Positions 24,601 to 31,616 of a stretch of DNA of 31,795 nucleotides are shown here, one piece after another. The notes below the pieces were generated by a model. That model was given only the letters and a program-made list of their open reading frames with translations. It was not told the DNA's origin and made no database searches. Within the stretch, counting starts at the first letter, position 1. Each line of letters opens with the position of its first letter. The translations under genes were made by a program, and so were the position numbers. This stretch comes from WVWN01 sp964563535 (lineage in GTDB: Bacteria > RBG-13-66-14 > B26-G2 > WVWN01): assembly GCA_964563535.1 (NCBI GenBank), contig CAZLXP010000022.1:1-31795 (forward strand). The letters are read 5' to 3'.

Positions 24601-25104
24601 ATCGTCGGCGAACCTATCCGCCGGCTGACGGTCCAGGCCGATGTCGAGCGCGTTCGGGAATGGCAATCGATAACGGAGGAGAATACGCGCTATCCCCGGA
24701 ATACTACGGCCTTGGAAATGATATACGGCCTCGAGCCGACTTACAACCTGACCCCGCGGGTGGACCTCAAAACGCGCGGCGAGATCTCGCGGCGGCGCGA
24801 AGATTTCAACGGCGCACCTACCCATCTCAAGGGCGCCAAAGTGAAACCCGAAGTTACGTACCGGCTGACCGAATCCGGCGTGGCCAACGCATGGTACGAA
24901 TGGTTGCGATACGACGTCTCCGGCTACGTCGGGTCCGAAACCCTCCTCCTGCGCATCCCGGGCGTAACCCACAAATGGGAGGCGAGCGTCAATAAAGGGG
25001 TGGGGCAATACGTGACGCTGGTCTTCGCGTACGACGGCGAGAAAAGGCCCGACGAGGATATAACCGAGCACCGGGGCCAAATCGACGTGAATATCTACTT
25101 CTAA
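21658..25104 (+). CDS. Large exported protein, predicted outer-membrane beta-barrel, unknown function
   Basis: The 1148-residue product has a signal peptide (about 1-24) and an Ala/Glu-rich helical linker (115-140). From about 141 (LDVTGSKTFTVSSGNVEG, then FDQSLRLSIRGNVGDVKITG and SDQDLPLEEGGATEEI) it matches a pattern I associate with long surface or barrel proteins of candidate phyla, and the C-terminal half reads as amphipathic strands ending in Tyr-Phe. Two copies of one small domain are visible at 58-106 and 286-339 (shared G(S/T)ETV...DY(R/V)VDYD...T(I/V)T). A Ca-loop-like DADGVADEG lies near 700. It is not recognisably SprA, but its place between PorV-like and Omp85 genes hints at envelope assembly or export. 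Confidence 0.7.
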   Translation: MARYYSWGLLLVGLWAAAAPAAAAEEGPRWHETLAAARESFQIPEVAADAVYKLPHKFLFVGSETVRVGDQRWERGRDYRVDYDAGTITVIAPPPYAGPMVVAYEYLPFLQTEDYRAALEGEKEAEALERLEEAAAAPSQLDVTGSKTFTVSSGNVEGTDFDQSLRLSIRGNVGDVKITGEISDQDLPLEEGGATEEIEAVDKISVRVEGRHWAATLGDYDAAIGGRRFADYQRRLTGIKGEAFYPTWEAAAYGARARGRFATNEFYGADGVQGPYQLSARDDDEILILPGTETVWLNGVKLKEGENNDYVVDYDLATVTFTVRRPITAEDRVVVDFQYTTEEYQRNFFGGETEGRFLNDAVTVGALYLHEEDNRARDFYGLADYPTYRKLLEGAGDDPERARVVALDENGDIIYEYVGQGLGEYVRQWDPGLGKYVYLYVGPGNGDYMPRTILLPFPKRHSLFDANTLFAPSRLLTVEAEGATSDLDPNTFSALNDGDNTGLAGTAAATVRLDALELFRPAGQLDVRHVVEKRDTRFRNLGREDDVAFLKRWDLEDEVAGLTHPPGYNLYETTVTERPIAPLTVSASYGSIRQRYVGLSANGYMNQHGQRTGAALSWEPERWPRVTYDFNHVRRRGQRDTGATLGDGESIPKSVFTVDENTRREQDGEISYSFWRLSPFVRVHDKKRRADYDADGVADEGKLEQDLEVGTGVQPGAGWNVHLGHTAGRGQKVVDRAFVPHYRRNEERAAATYDDPGLLNLNAEYTKIKKDFFAADEADVDSDLSLVELYYTPLERALALRTRYELNSVREFEREEIFEIAEDGDGDYRRVRDPKNPNRYIYIYDPDDPEAYYVKKYRYTGRAYRVLEPDLTATVDLRPYRFNDVRREGGDRNRWLDAAAADLYVHARNSSTSPRRLAVAALQDLLAADALDSSLEQRYTFTILPVNRRLTGRVRYSVKDDLDRTVASRQRRSWRTSRYAEIVGEPIRRLTVQADVERVREWQSITEENTRYPRNTTALEMIYGLEPTYNLTPRVDLKTRGEISRRREDFNGAPTHLKGAKVKPEVTYRLTESGVANAWYEWLRYDVSGYVGSETLLLRIPGVTHKWEASVNKGVGQYVTLVFAYDGEKRPDEDITEHRGQIDVNIYF

Positions 25105-25106
25105 CG

Positions 25107-26969
25107 TTGAGAACCTGGACGATAGTAATCCTGCTCGCGTCAACGGCGGCCGCGCAAACCGCCGGCGAGCTGGCGATCGACGGAAACGTCGCCTTCGGCG
25201 ACGCGGAAATAAAGGCGGCCGCGAGCAGTGACGGCTCCGTCGACGTGGCCGCCGTCGAAAAGCTTTACCTCCGCGCCGGCTATTTGGACGCCGCCGTCGA
25301 GCTGATAACGGAAGAGGGCCGGCCGCCGACGCTGATTATCTCGGAGGGCACGCGGTACCGGGTCGCGATATTCGACGTGGATAACGCGTCGCCGCTCAGC
25401 CGCGGCCAGGTGGCGGCGTTCATCCCGTTCGCCGCGGGCGAGCCGCCGTCGCCGCCCGACCTGAGGGAAGGTCTCGCGGCGCTGCTCGCGGAACTGGCGG
25501 CCCGCGGCTACCTGCGCGCCGAAGCCGAATACGCCGTAACCGACGCCGGCGAGGGCCGGGTCAACGTAACCGTCGCCGTACGCGCCGGCGAGAGGTATAC
25601 CGCCGGCGAAATCGGCCTCCCCGGCGTCGGCCGCGGCGACGAGCAGGCCATCCGCGAAAAACTCGAGACCCGCGCCGGGAAGCCGTTGAAAGAGGGCGCC
25701 CTTGCCCGCGACCTCCTCGCCGTGATGGACTACTATCGCGAACGCGGTTACGCGACGCCGTCGGCGCGGCCCCGCGCGTTCGAGATAGCCGAACCTTATA
25801 AGGAGATAGATTTCGACATAATCGTCGAACCCGGCCTGATGGTGACCGTCGGCGCCGTAGACGTCGTCGGAAACCGCCGCACCCGCGACGACGTCATCCG
25901 GCGCGAACTCCTGGTCCTACCCGGCGAACCCTACGACATCGCCCGGTTGCGTAAGAGTGCCCGCCGCATATACAACCTCAAGTACTTCGCGTCCGAACCG
26001 GTCGTCGAGCTGGTGGACGCCGAAACGGGCCGCCTCCGCGTAGCGGTCGTCGAACGGCCCACCTACCGCGTAACCGGCGTGCTGGCGTACGAGCCGAAGG
26101 AGGAAGAAAAAGCCGCGGCCCTGATAGGCGAGATGGACGCGCGCCTCGCCAACCTCGCCGGCACCGGCCGCGACTTCTCCGCGCGCTACCGCCGCCTGGC
26201 CCTCGCTTCCACGGACGCCGCGGCGACGTACTACGAACCCTGGATCGCGGGGGTCGACTTATTCGCCCAACCCGGCGGCGCTTACCAAGAACGGGCCGAG
26301 TACCGCAAGGCCGGCGGCGAACTCGCCTTCGGCACCCATCCCCTTTTGGACCTGACCGTGGCCGCCGGCGGCGGTTACGACCGGGTATGGAAAGAAAACG
26401 CGAACCGCAAGTATAAGGTCTTCACCTGGGCGACGTACGACAGCCGGGACTACTTCGACAACCCCCGCCGGGGGTGGCAGGCGTACGGGCGCCTCGAGTT
26501 CGGCGTAAAGGAATACCTGGCCGACGGCTTCCGCGAACGGGTGCCGCGCCTGGAGTTGGATGCGTGGCGCTTCTGGCCCACGAGCCGCGGCCGCCAGGTC
26601 CTCGCCGCGCGCGCCCGGGCGCAGGGCTTCGTATCGCAGCGGCCGAGCTTGGACGAAGTCTACCCGCTGGGCGGCTACGCCGACCTCCGCGGTTTCAAAG
26701 AAGAACAATTTTTGACGGACCGCCACGCGCTGGCCACGGTCGAATACCGCTTCCTGACGGGCCGCGGCAGCCGCTTAGTCGTCTTCGTCGACGCGGCGTA
26801 TCGCCACCTCAAAACCCGGAAGACGTTCGACGAGGGTTTCAGCGTCGGTTACGGCGGCGGCTTCAGGGCCGCCACGGCCGTGGGCACCTACGGCGTCGAC
26901 TACGGCCTAGCCGCCGGCGACAATCCGCTCGACGGAAAAATCCACGTCTCGATAACGCAGGAATTTTAA
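25107..26969 (+). CDS. Omp85/BamA-family outer-membrane assembly protein
   Basis: The 620-residue protein has a signal peptide (about 1-16), POTRA-type repeats (about 19-320, including VTVGAVDVVGNRRTRDDVIRRE and an earlier LAIDGNVAFGDAEIK) and a C-terminal 16-strand barrel. The barrel carries the loop-6 signature as LRGF (527-530) within GGYADLRGFKEEQFL and ends in Glu-Phe, a usual terminal signal. It is shorter than BamA (about 800) and closer in size to TamA. It starts on TTG two bases after the previous stop, so it is tightly coupled to the 1148-residue protein, possibly its dedicated assembly factor. Whether it is the housekeeping BamA is open. Confidence 0.85.
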   Translation: MRTWTIVILLASTAAAQTAGELAIDGNVAFGDAEIKAAASSDGSVDVAAVEKLYLRAGYLDAAVELITEEGRPPTLIISEGTRYRVAIFDVDNASPLSRGQVAAFIPFAAGEPPSPPDLREGLAALLAELAARGYLRAEAEYAVTDAGEGRVNVTVAVRAGERYTAGEIGLPGVGRGDEQAIREKLETRAGKPLKEGALARDLLAVMDYYRERGYATPSARPRAFEIAEPYKEIDFDIIVEPGLMVTVGAVDVVGNRRTRDDVIRRELLVLPGEPYDIARLRKSARRIYNLKYFASEPVVELVDAETGRLRVAVVERPTYRVTGVLAYEPKEEEKAAALIGEMDARLANLAGTGRDFSARYRRLALASTDAAATYYEPWIAGVDLFAQPGGAYQERAEYRKAGGELAFGTHPLLDLTVAAGGGYDRVWKENANRKYKVFTWATYDSRDYFDNPRRGWQAYGRLEFGVKEYLADGFRERVPRLELDAWRFWPTSRGRQVLAARARAQGFVSQRPSLDEVYPLGGYADLRGFKEEQFLTDRHALATVEYRFLTGRGSRLVVFVDAAYRHLKTRKTFDEGFSVGYGGGFRAATAVGTYGVDYGLAAGDNPLDGKIHVSITQEF

Positions 26970-27020
26970 AGGGCGAAAGGGCTTGTCGGCCGGCCCTACA
27001 TTTCTTAATATTCGTTCGTA

Positions 27021-27794
27021 ATGGGGCGCTGTCTCCAAATCGTAGGGGTCGCGGCGGCGTTTTTCGTAGGCGCGTTCGTAGGCAACTTCTATCACCTCAT
27101 CGTGCGTCGGGCGCCGGGCGGCCGCTTCCGCGTTACGTTGCCGCCCGCTTGCCCCTCCTGCGGCCGGGCGGAACGGCGCATATGGATGCTGCCGTTATTA
27201 TGGTACCCGTTGCTTCGAGGCCGGTGCCCGGGCTGCGGTTTCCCCTATCGCAAAAACCCCGTCCTCTTAGAGGCGGCGAGCGGCGCCGTCTCGGCGTTGG
27301 TTTTCTACTACTATGGTTTTTCCTTCGCCTTCGCGACGACGCTCCTGTTCTGCTTTTTCTTTCTTTTGAATTATGGGCTGGATTTTCGCTACGGCGTCCT
27401 GGTGCCGCAACTTTACTTCCCGGCGCTTGCGGCCGGCTTGGCGGTATCGTTCCTGCCGGGGCCGCCGACCCCCGCCAGCGCGGTCGCCGGGGGCCTTTTG
27501 GGCGGAGGGTTATTGCTAATAACCCGGCCGGGGCGCGGGCTGTTTTACGAAAACGCGCGCGGGACCGAACGCCAGCTGGCCGTCGTAGCGCTGGCCGGCG
27601 TATTCCTGGGGTGGCAGAGCGCGTTGTTCGTCCTGGCGGCCGCGGCGGTCGCGGCTTTGGCCTTCCGGTTGGTCGCGCGCCGCACGTTCGGCGCGGGCGC
27701 CGAAACCGCATTCGGCTTCGCCGTCCTGGCGGCGACGTTGGTTATGGCGTTCTACCGCGCCGATATAACGTCGTGGTATTTCCGCATCCGCTAG
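27021..27794 (+). CDS. Prepilin-peptidase-like membrane protein lacking the GxGD motif
   Basis: The 257-residue protein follows the A24 prepilin peptidase plan: N-terminal membrane segment, RRAPGG, a zinc-type pair CPSCG...CPGCG (Cys44, 47, 69, 72), PLLRGRCPGCG and LLEAASG, and then about six membrane segments. The first catalytic Asp may be Asp121 in LDFRYGVLVPQ, where LPD is expected. The second motif, GxGDxKL before GAFLGW, reads ARGTERQLAVVALAGVFLGW here, so the second Asp is missing. It may be inactive, or keep only the N-methyltransferase-like part, or have changed role. No pilin genes are in the window. No clear ribosome-binding site precedes the ATG. Confidence 0.75.
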   Translation: MGRCLQIVGVAAAFFVGAFVGNFYHLIVRRAPGGRFRVTLPPACPSCGRAERRIWMLPLLWYPLLRGRCPGCGFPYRKNPVLLEAASGAVSALVFYYYGFSFAFATTLLFCFFFLLNYGLDFRYGVLVPQLYFPALAAGLAVSFLPGPPTPASAVAGGLLGGGLLLITRPGRGLFYENARGTERQLAVVALAGVFLGWQSALFVLAAAAVAALAFRLVARRTFGAGAETAFGFAVLAATLVMAFYRADITSWYFRIR

Positions 27795-27885
27795 CGGCGA
27801 CCGAGGACGCCTGCGATGCGGGAATAAATCGTGCCGCATGCGCGGCCGGCGGCCGGCTTCAAACCCGGTGCGCGGTAAAAAAGAT

Positions 27886-29160
27886 ATGGCGACGTACGAG
27901 CTCATCGTCTACGGCTGCCAGATGAACGACTACGACGGCGAGAAGTTAGCCGGCATCATGGAAAAAGCCGGCTACGAGGCCGCGGCCGAGGGCGATGTCG
28001 CCGACGTGATACTGGTATATACCTGCGCCGTCCGCCAATCGGCGACGGCCCGGGCGCTGGGGCGCATTACGTCGCTCGCCCGATATAAAAAGAAGAACCC
28101 GCACGTGGTCATAGGCGTGGGCGGCTGCTGGCCCGCGGTCGAGAAAGGGTTCGTCGAGAACGCCTGCCCCCACGTCGATTTTACCTTCGGGACGACGGAC
28201 CTGGAGGCGGTCCCGGCGACGGTCGCGAAGATGCGGGGGACGCCGGAACCGCCGCCGGCCGGCGACGCCCCGCTGCGGCGTATGGCTTGGCCTCGGGCGA
28301 ACGTGTCGATCATGCGCGGCTGCGACAACTTCTGCTCGTACTGCGTCGTGCCGTACGCCCGGGGGCCCGAAGTCTGCCGGCCGGTTGACGACATCCGCCG
28401 CGAGGTAGAAGAACTCGTCGGCGCCGGTTTTAAAGACATAACCCTCATAGGGCAAAACGTAAACTCCTACCGCCGCGGCGGCGTAACGTTCGCCGGCCTC
28501 CTCGCGGAAGTAGACCGGTTGTGCGACGGCGTCTTCCTCCGCTATATTACCAACCACCCCCGCGACTTCGACGACCGGACCGTAGCCGCGCTCGCCGGAT
28601 GCCGCAACGTCGCCCGGCATCTCCACCTGCCGCTGCAGAGCGGTTCGGACGCGATATTGCGCGCTATGAATCGGGGTTACGACGCGAGCCGCTACCTCGA
28701 CATAGTCGCGACGGTCCGCAAAGCGATACCGGGGATTTGCCTGACGACGGACCTGCTGGTAGGTTTCCCGGGCGAAACCGAAGCCGATTTCGACGAGACG
28801 TTACGGCTGGTCGAACGCGTGCGATACGACGGCGCCTACGTCTTCATGTACTCGCCTCGACCCGGGACGGCCGCCGCCGCGCTCGCCGACGACGTGCCGC
28901 GGCACGAGAAAGTCCACCGCCTGCAAACCGTCGCCGGGCGGCAACGGGAGATATCGCTCGAGATAAATGAGAAGATGGTCGGCGCCGAAAAGGTCGCGTT
29001 GGTAGAGGGCTTGAGCGCCAAAAACGCGGGGGCATACGCCGCCAGGCTGAGCGAGAATAAAATCGTCAATTTCGCCGGCCCGGGTCGAGTCGGCGAATAC
29101 GTGCGGTTGAAAATTACGGCCGCGTCATCCTGGACATTGAAAGGCGAGCCGGCACCGTAA
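27886..29160 (+). CDS. miaB: tRNA-2-methylthio-N6-dimethylallyladenosine synthase (MiaB)
   Basis: MiaB adds a methylthio group to i6A37 of tRNAs that read UNN codons. The 424-residue protein has the N-terminal UPF0004 domain with three cysteines for the auxiliary cluster (Cys11 in YGCQMN, Cys47 in TCAVR, Cys81 in GGCWP), the radical SAM motif RGCDNFCSYC (Cys146, 150, 153) with VVPYARGPE, the GQNVNSY turn, and a TRAM domain at the C-terminus. GCQMN and VVPYARG point to MiaB rather than RimO or MtaB. The ATG at 27886 gives the normal N-terminus; an upstream in-frame extension has no family similarity. Confidence 0.95.
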   Translation: MATYELIVYGCQMNDYDGEKLAGIMEKAGYEAAAEGDVADVILVYTCAVRQSATARALGRITSLARYKKKNPHVVIGVGGCWPAVEKGFVENACPHVDFTFGTTDLEAVPATVAKMRGTPEPPPAGDAPLRRMAWPRANVSIMRGCDNFCSYCVVPYARGPEVCRPVDDIRREVEELVGAGFKDITLIGQNVNSYRRGGVTFAGLLAEVDRLCDGVFLRYITNHPRDFDDRTVAALAGCRNVARHLHLPLQSGSDAILRAMNRGYDASRYLDIVATVRKAIPGICLTTDLLVGFPGETEADFDETLRLVERVRYDGAYVFMYSPRPGTAAAALADDVPRHEKVHRLQTVAGRQREISLEINEKMVGAEKVALVEGLSAKNAGAYAARLSENKIVNFAGPGRVGEYVRLKITAASSWTLKGEPAP

Positions 29161-29214
29161 CCGAACGCGCAAGCGTTCCGTCGGCGGCGCCGGCGTCTGC
29201 GGTATAGCTAAGCC

Positions 29215-29232
29215 GCCCCGCACGGGGCTTTT
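29215..29232 (+). terminator. Intrinsic terminator after miaB
   Basis: GCCCC (29215-29219) pairs with GGGGC (29224-29228) around GCAC and is followed by TTTTATTCTTT. It lies 54 bases after the miaB stop and at the 3' end of the convergent small membrane protein gene. Confidence 0.75.
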
Positions 29233-29392
29233 ATTCTTTCCTCGCCCGACGCGTCAAAAACGCGTGTAGGATAATTGCGGCCGTGACGGTATCCACCGCC
29301 AACAGTTGACAAAAAATGAGCAACTCGCTCTGCGGGTGAGGAAGCATTATTAAGTGAACCAACCGGAATATCACGAAAAGCAACGTCGCCAT
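29231..29392 (-). CDS. 53-residue two-helix membrane protein in the radical SAM peptide operon
   Basis: This short frame runs from an ATG preceded by GAGG at good distance to TAA. The peptide begins MATLLFVIFRLVHLIMLP, then has a short polar turn (HPQSE), a second hydrophobic segment (LLIFCQLLAVDTVTAAIIL) and a basic tail (TRRARKE). The positive charges put the C-terminus in the cytoplasm. It begins 35 bases after the methyltransferase stop on the same strand, so it is probably the last gene of the operon. It could be an immunity, export or anchoring protein, but no family is recognised. Confidence 0.6.
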   Translation of the reverse strand: MATLLFVIFRLVHLIMLPHPQSELLIFCQLLAVDTVTAAIILHAFLTRRARKE

Positions 29393-29427
29393 AGACTACC
29401 TCGCCTTGGTTTGGAAACGTTAACTCC

Positions 29428-30195
29428 TCAACGGCCTTTCCGCGCCGCCGCGTAAAATATCGGTAAAAAGTAACATCGTTCCCCTTTTAATATCGCCTCG
29501 CGCCGGCCTCGCGCCGCCGCGCGCAGGCGCCGGTCGCTCGTCGTAGCCGCGACTAACTTCTCCAAAAGCTCGAACTCCTCCCGTTCCTCTTCGGCCCAAC
29601 GCGCGGGCGTCCACGCCGAATTCAACACGCCGAATCTGAATACCTCAAAGCCCGCGCCGCTCAACAACGCCGGGAGTTTCCGACCCGCGGCGGCGTCGCC
29701 GCCCCGGCGCCGCACGGCTTCGACGACGTCATCGCGCGTGGACGCCGCGGCCGGGTAGTCTACCGCCCCTTCGTAATCGGGTTCCGCCAACGCGGCAAAT
29801 ATGCCCCCCGGGTTCAAGACCCGCGACGCCTCTTTAAGGAACGCAGCCGCGTCCCGGAGCCAGACAAATACGAACGCCGCGGTCACGCCGTCGAATACGC
29901 CGTCGCGAAAAGGCAAAGCCGCGGCGTCGCCCGCTACGAAGGCCGCGCCGCTCCCGCGCCGGGAAGCCGCCTCCAACGGCTCGAGCCGCCGGTCGAGGCC
30001 CACCGCGACCTTCCTGGCGCGCCGCGCCAATTCCGCCGTCACGACGCCGCTCCCGCAACCCACATCCAAAATACGGCCGAAACGTCGGAAGCCCAGTTGG
30101 CGGTAGAGCTCTCGTCGGTGCGCCGCGTACCACGCGGCCTGGCGCGCCTCCTCCTCGGGCGTCAGGTACGGGCCGGCTCCGTCGTCGACTTTTAT
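29428..30195 (-). CDS. Class I SAM-dependent methyltransferase, probable ATA start
   Basis: The protein contains the SAM-binding motif ILDVGCGSG (42-50), an acidic end of strand 2 (VGLDRR), GDAAALPFRDGVFDGV (motifs II/III) and VLNPGGIF (post-motif), the type-11 methyltransferase plan. The first standard start in frame is a TTG inside the SAM motif and would remove the N-terminal helix. The frame is open upstream to just beyond the maturase stop, and GGGAGGGGG is followed at once by ATA-AAA at 30195. I therefore place the start there, giving 255 residues. It follows the radical SAM maturase by 11 bases and may methylate the peptide product, but the substrate is unknown. Confidence 0.78.
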   Translation of the reverse strand: MKVDDGAGPYLTPEEEARQAAWYAAHRRELYRQLGFRRFGRILDVGCGSGVVTAELARRARKVAVGLDRRLEPLEAASRRGSGAAFVAGDAAALPFRDGVFDGVTAAFVFVWLRDAAAFLKEASRVLNPGGIFAALAEPDYEGAVDYPAAASTRDDVVEAVRRRGGDAAAGRKLPALLSGAGFEVFRFGVLNSAWTPARWAEEEREEFELLEKLVAATTSDRRLRAAARGRREAILKGERCYFLPIFYAAARKGR

Positions 30196-30206
30196 GCCCC
30201 CTCCCG

Positions 30207-31577
30207 CTACGCCGGGTTAGACGCGGCGTCCGCGCAGCAGAAGACGCGGTCGTATTTTACCGCCAGCGGACACCCGGCGCCGCATATCTCGAAGTCGGGA
30301 CACTCGCGGCACTTCGCCGGCGCGTAGTCTCGCCCGCGAATGCCCCTGGCCAATTCGTTATTGAAGATCGCGTCCCAATCGTCGTCGAGGATGTTCCCCA
30401 GCGGTTGGTAGAACGACTGGCAGGGTATGACGTCGCCGTTGGGTTCGACGCACATATTATATTTGGCCGCGGTGCACTGCTTGACGCCGAGGTCCATCGT
30501 CAGCGGGTTGAACCGGCAGTACTGCGTCGGCGTATACCACACGAAGGTCATGTCGTTGGCGGCGCACGCAGCGGTGAAGCGGCTTAGGATGGGGCCGAGG
30601 CCGCTCTCCGGAATGCCGACGTCGACGTCGCGGGCCCCGCCGGAGTTGATTATGCCGTTGGCCGCCACCTGCTCCACGCCCAGCGACGCCAAAAACGCCA
30701 CCAGCTCTTCCACGTCGTCGACGTTTTCGGTGGTAAGCGTCGTATTGGTCAGCAGGTACACCGGGCTGGCGACGGCGTTCCGGATGCCGGCGACGGTCTC
30801 GTCGAAAGCGCCCTCCGCCCCCACCATCTTGTCGTGAACTTTGGGCACGGAGGAGTGGATGGTTATCTGGACGTGGTCGAGGCCGGCCGCGGCCAACGCG
30901 TTCATATATTCGGGGTCCTTCAACTTGCGGCCGTTGGTCAACAGGCCGGTGATGACGCCCAATTCCTCGGCGTACTCGACCAACTCGAGCAGGTCCGGGT
31001 GTTGGGTCGGCTCGCCGCCGGTGAAGACGACGTGGGGGATGCCGAGCCCCCACACCTTCGCGATGACGCGCTTGAACTCCTCGGTGCTCAACGTCTCGCC
31101 GGCGCGCGGCCTCTCGTTGTAACAATGGGCGCAGGCGTTGTCGCACCCATACGTCAAGGCGAGGTCCATACGATAAGGGGTCTCGACCTCGATGGTGAAC
31201 GGGTCGACGCGCTCGGCGCCCAGGTACGATATCGGGCAGCGCTCGTCGCCGCGGGCCATCATCTCGATGGTCTCGCGCAGGCGGCGGAGGTCTTCCGCCA
31301 GCTTTTTCCTCCCGACCCGGTAGCGCTTCGCCATCGTCTTGAGGATGCGGTTGTCGGGCCACTCCTCAAGGATATAGCGGGCCATCTCGGCGCCGGTCTG
31401 GTTGAGGTGCACGATGCGGGCCGCGTTTATCATCAGGATGCCGTCGCCGCCCGGATTTAAGCGCAGATGAAGGCGAACCTGGGCCTCGGCGTCCTGTCGC
31501 CGGAGGTGATATATCCCCGCCGCGAGCGGGGCCCGCTTCGCCAAAAATTTTTGGTAAACCTTTTTTCCGATACCCAT
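30207..31577 (-). CDS. Radical SAM/SPASM peptide maturase with PqqD-like N-terminal domain
   Basis: The 456-residue protein has an N-terminal winged-helix segment of PqqD/RRE type (about 36-106, with IVHLNQTGAEMARYIL), which in RiPP systems binds the leader peptide. It is followed by a radical SAM domain with Cys145, Cys149 and Cys152 in YGCDNACAHCYNE and the FTGGEPTQHP glycine-rich motif. The C-terminal SPASM domain has many cysteines (354, 368, 376, 386, 423, 426, 432, 436, 447, 448), including CVEPNGDVIPCQ and CRECPDFEICGAGCP. The plan is that of PqqE, AlbA and other peptide-modifying enzymes. It lies 39 bp after a gene ending in a Cys-Ala repeat, the likely substrate, and before a methyltransferase. 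Confidence 0.9.
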   Translation of the reverse strand: MGIGKKVYQKFLAKRAPLAAGIYHLRRQDAEAQVRLHLRLNPGGDGILMINAARIVHLNQTGAEMARYILEEWPDNRILKTMAKRYRVGRKKLAEDLRRLRETIEMMARGDERCPISYLGAERVDPFTIEVETPYRMDLALTYGCDNACAHCYNERPRAGETLSTEEFKRVIAKVWGLGIPHVVFTGGEPTQHPDLLELVEYAEELGVITGLLTNGRKLKDPEYMNALAAAGLDHVQITIHSSVPKVHDKMVGAEGAFDETVAGIRNAVASPVYLLTNTTLTTENVDDVEELVAFLASLGVEQVAANGIINSGGARDVDVGIPESGLGPILSRFTAACAANDMTFVWYTPTQYCRFNPLTMDLGVKQCTAAKYNMCVEPNGDVIPCQSFYQPLGNILDDDWDAIFNNELARGIRGRDYAPAKCRECPDFEICGAGCPLAVKYDRVFCCADAASNPA

Positions 31578-31616
31578 ATCAACCCGGTCTTTATCGTAAC
31601 CGGCCCGGGGCCGTCG

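Noticed and set aside
26474..27925. 483-codon plus-strand frame
   Set aside because: Arg/Pro-rich shadow of the Omp85 and prepilin-peptidase-like genes.
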